From positions 3,471,501-3,535,500 of the forward strand of contig NZ_CP058349.1 of the NCBI RefSeq assembly GCF_013395055.1: a DNA stretch of 64,000 bases. Reading direction: 5' to 3'. The stretch's first letter is position 1, and the number at the start of each line of letters is the position of its first letter. Below, piece after piece: positions 45,901-55,306 of this stretch. A model generated the notes under the pieces. It saw nothing but the letters and a program-made list of their open reading frames with translations. It was not told where the DNA came from and did no database searches. The position numbers were made by a program, and so were the translations under genes. This DNA comes from Pseudomonas sp. ABC1 (GTDB lineage Bacteria > Pseudomonadota > Gammaproteobacteria > Pseudomonadales > Pseudomonadaceae).

Positions 45901-46633
45901 AGCCAGAACCATCCTGCTCGGTGTCAATATCGATCACGTCGCCACCCTGCGCCAGGCGCGTGGCACGCGTTACCCGGACCCGGTCAAGGCCGCGCTGGAT
46001 GCCGAACAGGCGGGCGCCGACGGCATCACCGTGCACCTGCGCGAAGACCGCCGGCATATCCAGGACCGCGACGTGCGGGTGCTGCGCGAAGTGCTGCAGA
46101 CGCGGATGAATTTCGAGATGGGCATCACCGAGGCGATGCTGGCGTTCGCCGAGCAGATTCGCCCGCAACATGCCTGCTTCGTCCCCGAGACCCGCCAGGA
46201 GCTGACCACCGAGGGCGGCCTGGATGTGCTGGCGCAGGAGACACGCGTGGCTGCGGCGATCGAGCGCCTGGCGCGGCTGGACTGCGAAGTCTCGCTGTTC
46301 ATCGACCCCGAACCGGCGCAGATCGAAGCGGCGCGGCGCCTGGGCGCTCCGGCCATCGAACTGCACACCGGGCGCTACGCCGACGCCGAAACGCCGCAGG
46401 CACAGGCCGCTGAACTGGAGCGGATTCGCCAGGGCGTGGCACTGGGGCGTGAACTGGGGCTGGTGGTCAATGCCGGTCATGGCCTGCATTACCACAACAC
46501 CCAGGCCATCGCCGCACTGGAGGGCATCAACGAACTGAACATCGGCCACGCCATCGTCGCCCATGCGCTGTTCGTCGGTTTCTCCCAGGCGGTGCGCGAG
46601 ATGAAGGCGCTGATCATCGCCGCCCGCGCCTGA
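45893..46633 (+). CDS. pdxJ: pyridoxine 5'-phosphate synthase
   Basis: Forms pyridoxine 5'-phosphate from 1-deoxyxylulose 5-phosphate and 3-amino-2-oxopropyl phosphate. 246-residue TIM barrel: GVNIDHVATLRQARGTRYPD (1-30), GADGITVHLREDRRHIQDRD, FEMGITEAM, ELHTGRYADAE and NAGHGLHYHNTQ. GTG start at 45893 with AAGGAG seven bases upstream. The recO-pdxJ pairing is standard in gamma-proteobacteria. Confidence 0.96.
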   Translation: MAEARTILLGVNIDHVATLRQARGTRYPDPVKAALDAEQAGADGITVHLREDRRHIQDRDVRVLREVLQTRMNFEMGITEAMLAFAEQIRPQHACFVPETRQELTTEGGLDVLAQETRVAAAIERLARLDCEVSLFIDPEPAQIEAARRLGAPAIELHTGRYADAETPQAQAAELERIRQGVALGRELGLVVNAGHGLHYHNTQAIAALEGINELNIGHAIVAHALFVGFSQAVREMKALIIAARA

Positions 46634-46657
46634 CGTATCGCTTATTTCGCCGTATGG

Positions 46658-46694
46658 CCCCTCTCCCCTGACCCTCTCCCCGAGGGGAGAGGGG
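46658..46694. repeat. CCCTCTCCC-type REP element
   Basis: CCCCTCTCCCC, then CCCTCTCCCC and GAGGGGAGAGGGGG form a strong hairpin between pdxJ and hrpA; same family as at 45009-45100 and 58774-58811. Confidence 0.7.
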
Positions 46695-46744
46695 GAAAGC
46701 GGAATGCGGCAACCTGTTGATTGTGTATTTCCCCGCGGATCACC

Positions 46745-49700
46745 ATGACTGAAGCCACACCCGCCAACGAGGCCCCGCTCGACACTCAGATCGACAGCCT
46801 GCTGAACAACCTGCTCCAGGTGTCGAGCGGCGACCGTCATCGCCTGCGCCGCCAGTTGCTGGAACTGCGCAAGAAGCCGGACCCGGTGCGTCTGGCGCAG
46901 TGGCTGGAGCGCTTCGAGCGCTCGCGGGCCAAGGTCGAGGCGCGGCGCCAGAGTGTGCCGCCGATGCGTTACGACGACAGCCTGCCGATCGCTGCCAAGC
47001 GTGAAGAGATCAAGGCTGCACTTCGTGAGCATCAGGTGCTGGTGATCGCCGGGGAAACCGGCTCGGGCAAGACCACCCAGTTGCCGAAGATCTGCCTGGA
47101 ACTCGGGCGCGGCGTGCATGGGCTGATCGGCCATACCCAGCCGCGCCGCCTGGCGGCGCGCAGCGTGGCAACCCGTGTGGCCGAGGAAATCGGTACGCCA
47201 CTGGGCGAGCTGGTGGGCTATCAGGTGCGTTTCGAGGACCAGAGCAAGGACAGCACCCTGGTCAAGCTGATGACCGACGGCATCCTGCTCGCCGAGACCC
47301 AGCATGACCGCTATCTGGAACGCTACGACACGATCATCGTCGACGAAGCCCACGAGCGCAGCCTGAACATCGACTTCCTGCTCGGCTACCTGAAAACCCT
47401 GCTGCCGCGCCGCCCGGACCTCAAGCTGATCATCACCTCGGCGACCATCGACCTCGAGCGTTTCAGCCGGCATTTCGGCGATGCGCCGATCATCGAGGTG
47501 TCCGGCCGTACCTACCCGGTGGACACCTGGTATCGCCCGCTGTCGCAGGAAGTGGACGAGGAGGGCAACCGCGTCGAGGACGACCTGACCGTGGACCAGG
47601 GCATCCTCGCCGCGCTGGAGGAGATCGCCGCCCACGAGCGCAGCGTCGGCCAGCGCCCGGGGGACGTGCTGGTGTTCCTGCCCGGCGAGCGCGAGATTCG
47701 TGATGCCGCCGAGGTGCTGCGCAAGGCCAACCTGCGCTTTACCGAGGTGCTGCCGCTGTATGCGCGGCTGACCCCGGCGGAGCAGCAAAAGATCTTCAAG
47801 CCGCTGCCGGCGCGCAAGATCGTGCTGGCGACCAACGTCGCCGAGACCTCGCTGACGGTGCCGGGCATTCGCTATGTGATCGACAGCGGCACGGCGCGCA
47901 TCAGTCGCTACAGCTACCGCGCCAAGGTGCAGCGCCTGCCGGTTGAGGCGATTGCCCAGGCCAGCGCCAACCAGCGCAAGGGCCGCTGCGGGCGGGTAGA
48001 GCCGGGTATCTGCATCCGCCTCTACAGCGAGGAGGATTTCCTCGGACGTCCGGCGTTCACCGATCCTGAGATCCTGCGCACCAACCTGGCGGCGGTGATC
48101 CTGCAGATGTTGCACCTGCGCCTGGGCCGCATCGAGGATTTCCCCTTTATCGAGCCGCCGGATGGTCGCGCCATCAGCGATGGCTTCAACCTGTTGCAGG
48201 AGCTCTCGGCGGTCACCCGCGAGGGCGAACTGACCGCCCTTGGCCGACAACTGGCGCGCCTGCCGATCGACCCTCGGTTGGGTCGCATGCTGCTGGAAGG
48301 CGTGCGCCTGGGCAGCCTGGACGAGTTGCTGATCATCGCCAGTGCGCTGTCCGTGCAGGACGTGCGCGAGCGGCCGCTGGAGCGCCAGCAGGCCGCCGAC
48401 CAGGCCCATGCGCAGTGGAAGGATCCGGACTCCGATTTCGCCGCGCTGATCAATATCTGGCGTGGCTTCGAAGAGCAGCGCCAGGTACTCGGCAGCAACG
48501 CTCTGCGCAGTTGGTGCCGCAAGAACTTCCTCAACTACCTGCGCCTGCGCGAATGGCGCGATGCACACCGGCAACTGGTGCTGATCGCCCGTGAGTTGAG
48601 GTTGGGCGGTGCCCCCGCGCGCGATGGGCAGCGCCAAGGCGCCGCGCCGTCGGTAGGACGGGTTGAGCGCAGTGATACCCATGCAGCCCGTCAACCGACC
48701 CAGGACAGCAAAGACACCAGGGTCAACGCCATTGCCCGCCAGCAGGCCGAGGCCGGCGAAGCGGCGCAGCGTGCGCGCAGCTATGCCGCCGTGCACCAGG
48801 CGATTCTCTCCGGGTTGCTCAGTCAGATCGGCCAGAAGACCGAGGAGGGTGACTACCTCGGCGCTCGCCAGCGACGCTTCCGTGTGCATCCGTCCAGTGT
48901 GCTCGGGCGCAAGAAGCCTCAGTGGATCATGGCGGCGGAACTGGTGGAGACCACCCAGCTGTTCGCGCGCATCGTCGCCCGTATCGAACCGGAATGGATC
49001 GAGCCGCTGGCCGGCCACCTGATCAAGAAAAACCACTTCGAGCCGCACTGGGAGAAGAAGCGCGGCCAGGTGGTGGCCTACGAACAGATCACCCTCTACG
49101 GCCTGATCATCGTCGGTCGGCGTCCGGTGCACTACGGTGCGGTCGACCCGGTGGTCTCCCGCGAACTGTTCATCCGCGAAGGACTGGTGCGTGGCGAGAT
49201 GCGCAGCCAGGCCAAGGCGCTGAGCGCCAACCGTGCCCTGCTGGAGCGTCTTGACGAACTGGAAGCCAAGGCCCGCCGCCGCGACATCCTCGCCGACGAG
49301 GAAACCCTCTACGCCTACTACGCGGCGCGCCTGCCGGACGACATTTGCCAGGTCGCCCGTTTCGAGAGCTGGTACAAGCGTGAAAGCGCCCACAACCCGC
49401 AGTTGCTGATGATGACCGAGGCTGATGTATTGGCCCGCGACGCCAGGGAAGTGACGGCGGCGCAGTATCCTGACCAGTTGCAGCTCGGTGAACTGCAACT
49501 GCCGCTGAGCTATCACTTCGAGCCGAACCACCCGCGCGACGGGGTGACGATTCGTGTACCGGCACCGCTGTTGCCGCAGTTGCCCGCCGAGCGCCTGGCC
49601 TGGCTGGTGCCGGGTTTGCTGGAGGCCAAGTGCGTGGCATTGGTGCGCAACCTGCCCAAGGCTTTGCGCAAGAATTTCGTGCCGGTGCCGGATTTCGTCC

Positions 49701-50833
49701 AGGCGGCCCTGGAGCGGGTGAGCTTCGGCAATGGTTCGCTGACCCAGGCATTGGGCCAGGAGCTGTTGCGCATGACCGGGGCGCGGGTGCCGGATGACGC
49801 CTGGCAGGAGGCCGAGCGGCAGCTCGACAGCCACCTGCGGATGAATATCGAGGTGGTCGACGGTGACGGCAAAGGCTTGGGAGAGGGACGCGAACTGTCC
49901 GAGCTGACGGCGCGTTTCGCCGCCGATGGCCGCATTGCGTTGGCCACGCCCGGCAAGCGCACCAGCGAGGAGCGGGTGCAGGCCGAGGCCTTCGCGCCTG
50001 TGCAGCAGCAGGCGCAACACAAGGTCGCTGGGCTGTCGATGACGGTCTATCCGGCTCTGGTGGAAGAGAAGGGCGAGGTCCATCAGGGACGCTTCCCGAC
50101 CCGTGCCGAGGCTGATTACCAGCACCGCCGTGCCTTGCAGCGCCTGCTGTTGCAGCAACTGGCCGAGCCGGCCAAGTACCTGCGCAGCCGGCTGCCCGGA
50201 TTGACCGAGCTTGGCCTGCTCCATCGCGAACTGGGTCGGGTGGAGGCGCTGGTCGAGGACATCCTGCTGGCCAGCCTGGACACTTGTATCCTCAGCGACC
50301 TTGATGAACTGCCCCGCGACGGTGGTGCACTGGCCGCCATCGCCGAACGCCGGCGTGGTGACTGGAGTGAGCAGGCCGGGCAACTGGCACGACTGGTGCT
50401 GGAGACGCTCAAGCTGTGGCATGGCCTGCAGAAGCACTTCAAGGGCCGCATCGACCTGGCCCAGGCGGTGGCGTTGAACGATATCAAGCAGCAACTGGCG
50501 AACCTGGTCTATCCGGGCTTTGTGCGCGATACGCCGATCGAGTGGCTGAAGGAGTTTCCGCGCTACCTCAAGGCCATCGAGCAACGCCTGGAAAAGGTCG
50601 GTTCGCAGGTGCAGCGGGACCGTGTCTGGGCAGGTGAGTTGAGCGCCTGCTGGCAGCAATACCAGACGCGCCTGGAAAAACAGGCGAAGGAAGGTCGACG
50701 CGATGCTGAGCTGTATCAGTACCGCTGGATGCTGGAGGAGTACCGTGTCTCGCTGTTCGCGCAGCAATTGGGCACGAAGATGCCGGTATCCGAGAAACGC
50801 CTGAGCAAACAATGGGCAAGCGTCGAGGCGTGA
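46745..50833 (+). CDS. hrpA: DEAH-box ATP-dependent RNA helicase HrpA
   Basis: Large RNA helicase, in E. coli linked to fimbrial mRNA processing and rescue of stalled ribosomes. 1362 residues: an N-terminal region, RecA-like core with Walker A GETGSGKTTQL (about 102-112), DEAH in VDEAHERSLNIDF, SATIDLERFSRHF, and the GRCGRVEPGICIRLYS segment; then HA2, OB fold and the DUF3418 C-terminal domain. Residues about 620-655 are an insertion relative to the usual HrpA (see finding) and look like translated repeat DNA, though the frame stays open. ATG at 46745. Confidence 0.94.
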   Translation: MTEATPANEAPLDTQIDSLLNNLLQVSSGDRHRLRRQLLELRKKPDPVRLAQWLERFERSRAKVEARRQSVPPMRYDDSLPIAAKREEIKAALREHQVLVIAGETGSGKTTQLPKICLELGRGVHGLIGHTQPRRLAARSVATRVAEEIGTPLGELVGYQVRFEDQSKDSTLVKLMTDGILLAETQHDRYLERYDTIIVDEAHERSLNIDFLLGYLKTLLPRRPDLKLIITSATIDLERFSRHFGDAPIIEVSGRTYPVDTWYRPLSQEVDEEGNRVEDDLTVDQGILAALEEIAAHERSVGQRPGDVLVFLPGEREIRDAAEVLRKANLRFTEVLPLYARLTPAEQQKIFKPLPARKIVLATNVAETSLTVPGIRYVIDSGTARISRYSYRAKVQRLPVEAIAQASANQRKGRCGRVEPGICIRLYSEEDFLGRPAFTDPEILRTNLAAVILQMLHLRLGRIEDFPFIEPPDGRAISDGFNLLQELSAVTREGELTALGRQLARLPIDPRLGRMLLEGVRLGSLDELLIIASALSVQDVRERPLERQQAADQAHAQWKDPDSDFAALINIWRGFEEQRQVLGSNALRSWCRKNFLNYLRLREWRDAHRQLVLIARELRLGGAPARDGQRQGAAPSVGRVERSDTHAARQPTQDSKDTRVNAIARQQAEAGEAAQRARSYAAVHQAILSGLLSQIGQKTEEGDYLGARQRRFRVHPSSVLGRKKPQWIMAAELVETTQLFARIVARIEPEWIEPLAGHLIKKNHFEPHWEKKRGQVVAYEQITLYGLIIVGRRPVHYGAVDPVVSRELFIREGLVRGEMRSQAKALSANRALLERLDELEAKARRRDILADEETLYAYYAARLPDDICQVARFESWYKRESAHNPQLLMMTEADVLARDAREVTAAQYPDQLQLGELQLPLSYHFEPNHPRDGVTIRVPAPLLPQLPAERLAWLVPGLLEAKCVALVRNLPKALRKNFVPVPDFVQAALERVSFGNGSLTQALGQELLRMTGARVPDDAWQEAERQLDSHLRMNIEVVDGDGKGLGEGRELSELTARFAADGRIALATPGKRTSEERVQAEAFAPVQQQAQHKVAGLSMTVYPALVEEKGEVHQGRFPTRAEADYQHRRALQRLLLQQLAEPAKYLRSRLPGLTELGLLHRELGRVEALVEDILLASLDTCILSDLDELPRDGGALAAIAERRRGDWSEQAGQLARLVLETLKLWHGLQKHFKGRIDLAQAVALNDIKQQLANLVYPGFVRDTPIEWLKEFPRYLKAIEQRLEKVGSQVQRDRVWAGELSACWQQYQTRLEKQAKEGRRDAELYQYRWMLEEYRVSLFAQQLGTKMPVSEKRLSKQWASVEA
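48605..48710 (+). repeat. in-frame repeat-like insertion inside hrpA
   Basis: The segment at 48653-48705 (GTAGGACGGG, GTTGAGCGCAGTGATACCC, ATGCAGCCCGTCAACC) has the character of the short GTAGGGTGGGTTGAGC-type intergenic repeats of pseudomonads. It encodes Gly/Ala/Arg/Asp-rich, non-conserved residues without a stop, within an otherwise conserved gene. Confidence 0.55.
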
Positions 50834-50879
50834 CAGGCCAGGTGGCCATTCGATGCATGAACGATAACGAGGGGGATGC

Positions 50880-51503
50880 ATGCGCAGATACGGTTTTATC
50901 GCGGGGATTCTGATTCCATTCTGGCTGGCGCTCGGGGTCATGCTGGCCGGTGCGCTGTACCCCGGTTACAGCCATGTGAACCAGGCCATGAGCGAACTGG
51001 GTGCGTTGGGCGCGCCCACCCATGGCTTTTCTCCGCTGATCAACAACTACCCCCTCGGCGTGTTGTTCGTCCTCTTCGGCGTGGCGCTGTGGTTGCAGTT
51101 CGGCAATCTCCTGGCGCGTACGACGGCCGTGCTCGTCATGCTGCACGGGCTGGCCAGCTTGGCCACGGGCTATTACGCATGTGATGTCGGGTGCTCGCTG
51201 GAGCAGCCGTCGAGCAGCCAGAACCTGCACAACCTGGCCGGTTTCGTGATGTTCCTGAGCCTGCTGCTGGCGAGTTTCATCTGGATCTTCCTGGCGCAGA
51301 AACTGCTCGGCAGCCGGGTGTTGAGCCTGCTGTCGGTGGCGGCGGTGATGCTGGCGGTGCTGACCATGCCGCTGATGGCTCAGGCCGTCGAGGCCGGAGA
51401 GGGCTTCGGGTTGTACCAGCGGCTCAACTATGGCGCACAGGTGCTGTGGGTGGCCGCCCTGGCGCTGTGCGCCTGGACGCATTCCCGGCCTGTGCCGGCC
51501 TGA
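50880..51503 (+). CDS. DUF998 integral membrane protein
   Basis: A 207-residue inner-membrane protein with about six helices (8-30, 58-78, 85-105, 118-140, 148-168, 180-200), matching the DUF998 family: SHVNQAMSELGALGAPTHGF after the first helix and HNLAGFVMFLSLLLA later. The family has no assigned function. A strong GAGGGGG precedes the ATG at 50880, 46 bp after hrpA. DUF3087 follows 33 bp later, possibly in one transcript. Confidence 0.85.
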   Translation: MRRYGFIAGILIPFWLALGVMLAGALYPGYSHVNQAMSELGALGAPTHGFSPLINNYPLGVLFVLFGVALWLQFGNLLARTTAVLVMLHGLASLATGYYACDVGCSLEQPSSSQNLHNLAGFVMFLSLLLASFIWIFLAQKLLGSRVLSLLSVAAVMLAVLTMPLMAQAVEAGEGFGLYQRLNYGAQVLWVAALALCAWTHSRPVPA

Positions 51504-51536
51504 ACCGTACTGATCGTCTGCGAGGAGACAACTGCC

Positions 51537-52064
51537 GTGACGCTTTTCGAAATCCAGCCGATGGAGCCACAGCGCTACCGGCAACAGACACGCCGCATCA
51601 CCTTGCTGGTGGTTGTCATCTTCGCTGCCCTGGGGCTGGGTTTGTCGACCCTGGCGGTGCAACTGTTCGGTACGCCGGAGGGCGATAACTTCCGCTTGAA
51701 TGTGGCTGGCGTGCTGGTCGGGCTACTGGCGAGCATCCTGTTGATCCGCTTCGTATTCTGGCCGCGTCCGTGGATGGCGCCCGCCGTGTATGGCTGGCGC
51801 CTCAAGCGCAGCCTGATGCGCGTCACCAACCGGATGCACCTTGTCCGGCAGGCGGTGGCCGCGGATGATCCCTCGGCGATGAAACTGCTGCGTTTCTACC
51901 ACCTCGGGGTGATCCAGATGTGCAGCCTGGACGGCAACCCCAATGGCCTGGACAACATGGTGCACGAGATCGACCGCCACCTTGAGCACATGCTGCGCCT
52001 TGGGCTGGAGCCGGAGCAGAATCGGCTCGAAGGCGAATGGCTGGAAGCGCTCAAGGGGATGTAA
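51537..52064 (+). CDS. DUF3087 membrane protein
   Basis: A 175-residue protein with two N-terminal membrane helices (about 22-44 and 55-75) and a helical cytoplasmic domain (MRVTNRMHLVRQAVAADDPS to the end), as in the DUF3087 family of gamma-proteobacteria, which has no known function. GTG start at 51537 with GAGGAG upstream. A short repeat follows its stop. Confidence 0.8.
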   Translation: MTLFEIQPMEPQRYRQQTRRITLLVVVIFAALGLGLSTLAVQLFGTPEGDNFRLNVAGVLVGLLASILLIRFVFWPRPWMAPAVYGWRLKRSLMRVTNRMHLVRQAVAADDPSAMKLLRFYHLGVIQMCSLDGNPNGLDNMVHEIDRHLEHMLRLGLEPEQNRLEGEWLEALKGM

Positions 52065-52081
52065 GGCGCCTCGTGCGAGCT

Positions 52082-52104
52082 TGGTGCGCATGGCGCACCC
52101 TACG
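52082..52104. repeat. short dispersed palindromic repeat, copy 2
   Basis: Differs from 36754-36776 by one base (ATG instead of ACG in the palindrome centre). It lies between the ends of convergent genes and could help terminate transcription. Confidence 0.6.
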
Positions 52105-53551
52105 ACTCCCCGGCCTTGACGCCTGCACGGCGCAGCAACTGGCGGCAGCGCTCCGAGAGGTGGATGACTCGCAGTTGCTTGCCCGCCTTGGCATAGCGCT
52201 CGCGCAGGGTCTTCAAGGCGGCGATGGCCGAATAATCGACGAAGCTCAGGTGGCGGCAGTCCAGCGTGACCTGTTGCGGGTCGGCATGGCTGTCGAACAG
52301 GCTGAGGAACTGGGTGGTCGAGGCGAAGAACAGCGTGCCGTGCACCGTGTAGACCTTGCAGCCATCGGCCTCCTGATGGGCGTCGGCATAGAGGTCGCGG
52401 GCCTGCTGCCAGGCGAAGTTGAGCGCCGCGATGACGATGCCGCAGAGCACGGCGGTGGCCAGGTCGGTGAAAACGGTGATCAGGGTGACGGCGATGATCA
52501 CCAGGCCATCCTGGGCCGGCACCTTGCGCAGGGCATTCAGCGAGGCCCAGGCGAAGGTGCGCTGGGCCACCACGAGCATCACGCCGACCAGCGCCGCCAG
52601 TGGTATGGCCTCGATCAGTGGCGACAGAAACAGCACGAAGGCAAGGATCATCAGGCCGGCGACAGCGCCCGAAAGCCGCCCGCGTCCGCCTGACTCCAGG
52701 TTGATCATGGTCTGGCCGATCATCGCGCAGCCCCCCATGCCTCCGAACAGCCCCGAGGTGATGTTGGCGGCGCCGAGGGCCAGGCACTCGCGGTTGGGGT
52801 GGCCACGGCTTTCGGTGATTTCGTCGGTGAGGTTGAGGGTCAGCAGGGTTTCCAGCAGCCCGACCAGTGCCATCAGCGTGGCGTAGGGGGCGATGATGGC
52901 CAGGGTCTGCAGGTTCCAGGGAATGTCCGGCAGTTGCGGGCGTGGCAGGCCGCCGGCGATCTGCGCCATGTCGCCGAGGGTGCGCGTCGGCAGGTCGAGG
53001 GCGTAGGTCAGCAGGCCGACACTGACGATGGCGGCCAGGGCGGAGGGAATGGCACGGGTCAGCCGGGGCAGCAGGTAGACGATGGCCATGGTCAGCGCCA
53101 CCAGGGCCAGCATGGTCTGCAAGGCCGTGCCGTCGAGCCAGTGATGTTGCGCCTTGAAGTGCTCCAGCTGCGACAACGCGATGACGATGGCCAGGCCGTT
53201 GACGAACCCGAGCATCACCGGGTGCGGCACCATGCGCACCAGCTTGCCCAGGCGCAGCGCGCCGAACAGCAGCATCAGCGCGCCGCCGAGCAGCACCGTG
53301 GCCAGCAGGTACTGTGCGCCGTGCTGTACGACGAGGGCGACGATCACCACCGCCATCGAGCCGGCCGCGCCTGACACCATTCCGGGACGGCCGCCGAACA
53401 GCGCGGTCAGGGTGCAGATGATGATCGCCCCATACAGCCCCATCAGCGGGTTGACCTGGGCGACCAGGGCGAAGGCGATGCACTCGGGCACCAGGGCGAA
53501 GGACGTGGTGAGTCCGGCCAGTGCATCGGTACGCAGGCGGGCGATAGTCAT
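52100..53551 (-). CDS. SulP-family anion transporter with STAS domain
   Basis: A 483-residue inner-membrane transporter for sulfate or related anions (SLC26/SulP). Around 10-12 membrane helices; signature region GLVPECIAFALVAQVNPLMGLYG is replaced here by ALVPECIAFALVAQVNPLMG (the typical SulP N-terminal helix). A cytoplasmic STAS domain is at about 395-483 (QVTLDCRHLSFVDYSAIAAL). It follows cysW by 38 bp on the same strand, where cysA would normally be. Substrate: sulfate or possibly bicarbonate/molybdate; the context favours sulfate. Start chosen at the ATG 53551. Confidence 0.88.
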   Translation of the reverse strand: MTIARLRTDALAGLTTSFALVPECIAFALVAQVNPLMGLYGAIIICTLTALFGGRPGMVSGAAGSMAVVIVALVVQHGAQYLLATVLLGGALMLLFGALRLGKLVRMVPHPVMLGFVNGLAIVIALSQLEHFKAQHHWLDGTALQTMLALVALTMAIVYLLPRLTRAIPSALAAIVSVGLLTYALDLPTRTLGDMAQIAGGLPRPQLPDIPWNLQTLAIIAPYATLMALVGLLETLLTLNLTDEITESRGHPNRECLALGAANITSGLFGGMGGCAMIGQTMINLESGGRGRLSGAVAGLMILAFVLFLSPLIEAIPLAALVGVMLVVAQRTFAWASLNALRKVPAQDGLVIIAVTLITVFTDLATAVLCGIVIAALNFAWQQARDLYADAHQEADGCKVYTVHGTLFFASTTQFLSLFDSHADPQQVTLDCRHLSFVDYSAIAALKTLRERYAKAGKQLRVIHLSERCRQLLRRAGVKAGES

Positions 53552-53589
53552 GGGAATTCCGAGGGGTTCGTGCAGCGCGCGCGGAGGGA

Positions 53590-54417
53590 TCAGCCCTCGG
53601 CGCGACTCATGTTGACGCGCTGGCGCCATTCCATCCAGGTCTTCAGCAGCAGCGTGAACAGCGCCATGCAGGCCAGCAGCGCGGCGGCGGTGAAGGCGGC
53701 GGCAGGCTTGTAGTCGTTGTTCAACTGGTCCACCAGCAGCGGCAGGGTCAGGGTCTGGTTGAGGATGGTGCCGGACACCACCGACACCGCGCCGAACTCG
53801 CCGACCGCCCGTGCATTGCTCACCACCACGCCATACAGCAGCGCCCACTTGATATTGGGCAGGGTGACGTGGCGGAAGATCTGCCAGCCGTTGGCGCCCA
53901 GGCACAGCGCCGAGACTTCCTCGGCGTCGCCCTGGGATTGCATGACCGGGATCAGGATGCGCGCCACGTAAGGCGCGGTGACGAATACGGTGACCATGAC
54001 GATGCCCGGCCAGGCGAACATCAGTTGCATGCCGTTATCGTAGAACCAGCGTCCGATGGCGCTTTCCAGCCCGTACACGACCAGGTAGCAGAGGCCGGCG
54101 ACCACTGGCGACACGGCGTAGGGAATGTCCACCAGGGTGGTCAGCAGCTTGCGTCCGCGAAAGTCGTAGTGGGTCACGCACCAGGCCAGCAGGATACCGA
54201 ACACCAGGTTGAGCGGCACGGTCAGCGCCGCCACCAGCAGGGTCAGGCCGATGGCGTGCAGCATGTAGTCCTGCGCGAGGTTGTCCGCCAGCAGCGCCCA
54301 GCCGCCGCTGAGGGCCTTGCTGAAGATCAGTGCCAGCGGGGTCACCAGCAGCAGCGCGACCAGGCCGAGGCCGAGGGTGATCAGCAACCACTGGTGCCAG
54401 GAGTCGGGTTTTTTCAT
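53590..54417 (-). CDS. cysW: sulfate ABC transporter permease CysW
   Basis: Inner-membrane subunit of the sulfate/thiosulfate importer. 275 residues, about six helices, with the ABC permease EAA loop GANGWQIFRHVTLPNIKW (about 190-208). N-terminal WLLITLGLGLVALLLVTPLA. Start ATG at 54417 overlaps the cysT end by four bases. Beyond it lies SulP, not cysA. Confidence 0.93.
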   Translation of the reverse strand: MKKPDSWHQWLLITLGLGLVALLLVTPLALIFSKALSGGWALLADNLAQDYMLHAIGLTLLVAALTVPLNLVFGILLAWCVTHYDFRGRKLLTTLVDIPYAVSPVVAGLCYLVVYGLESAIGRWFYDNGMQLMFAWPGIVMVTVFVTAPYVARILIPVMQSQGDAEEVSALCLGANGWQIFRHVTLPNIKWALLYGVVVSNARAVGEFGAVSVVSGTILNQTLTLPLLVDQLNNDYKPAAAFTAAALLACMALFTLLLKTWMEWRQRVNMSRAEG

Positions 54418-55262
54418 TTGCCTTGCCGCTGCCATTTGAAGATACGTCCCTGCAACACTTGCAGGCTGAAGAGCATGAACAACGAGGCCAGCAGGATCAC
54501 CGATGCGATAGCTGCCGCCGCCGGGTAGTTGAACTCCTGCAGGCGGACGAAAATCATCAGGGACGAGACTTCGGTCTTGAACGGGATATTGCCGGCGATC
54601 ATGATCACCGCGCCGAACTCGCCCAGGCTGCGGATGAAGGATTGCGACGCGCCGGTGATCAGCGCTGGCGCCAGGCTCGGCAGCACCACGTAGAAGAACG
54701 TCTGCAACTTGTTGGCGCCCAGGGTGCTGGCCGCTTCTTCGTATTCGCTGCCCAGGCTTTCCAGCACTGGCTGCACGGTGCGCACCACGAATGGCAGGCT
54801 GGTGAAGACCATGGCGATGAGGATGCCGGGGTAGGCGTAGGCGATCTTGATGCCCAGCCCGTCGAACCACTGGCCGAGCCAGCCGCCGGGCACCAGCAGG
54901 GTCGCCAGGGTCAGGCCGGCGACCGAGGTGGGCAGGGCGAACGGCAGGTCCACCAGTGCGTCCACCAGGCGGCGGCCGGGGAAGTCATAGCGGCTGATGA
55001 TCCAGGCGATCAACAGGCCGATCAGCACGGCGGCGATGGTGGAGTAGAAGGCGCCGCTGACCGTCACCTTGTAGCTCTGCACCACCCGAGGGTCGCTGAT
55101 GGCCTGCCAGTATTGCGCCCAGCTCATGTCGCTGACATACAGCAACAACGCCGACAGCGGGAACAGGATCACCAGCGACAGGTAGAAGACACTGAAGCCG
55201 AAGCTCAGGCCGAATCCCGGCAGAAGCGGGTTCTGCAGGAAGAAAGAAGGGGTTTTGCTCAC
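54414..55262 (-). CDS. cysT: sulfate ABC transporter permease CysT
   Basis: Partner permease to CysW. About 282 residues, with six helices and the EAA loop GANKLQTFFYVVLPSLAP (about 195-213), and the PTSVAGLTLATLLVPG region. Start chosen as GTG at 55262 (reading VSKTPSFFLQNPLLPG), with AAGGA eight bases upstream, because residues further up are translated from the MITE-like element. An untranslated 327-bp gap to sbp is filled by that element, so the link to the sbp promoter may be interrupted. Confidence 0.92.
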   Translation of the reverse strand: MSKTPSFFLQNPLLPGFGLSFGFSVFYLSLVILFPLSALLLYVSDMSWAQYWQAISDPRVVQSYKVTVSGAFYSTIAAVLIGLLIAWIISRYDFPGRRLVDALVDLPFALPTSVAGLTLATLLVPGGWLGQWFDGLGIKIAYAYPGILIAMVFTSLPFVVRTVQPVLESLGSEYEEAASTLGANKLQTFFYVVLPSLAPALITGASQSFIRSLGEFGAVIMIAGNIPFKTEVSSLMIFVRLQEFNYPAAAAIASVILLASLFMLFSLQVLQGRIFKWQRQGK

Positions 55263-55306
55263 ACGCCAGTCCTTGAAAACGCAGACCGCCGCGCGAGGCG
55301 GCAGTT

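Noticed and set aside
45878..50941. A 1687-residue open frame on the minus strand over pdxJ and hrpA
   Set aside because: It is the antisense of two well-conserved genes in a GC-rich genome; residues are Gln/Arg/Gly/Leu-rich with no domain.
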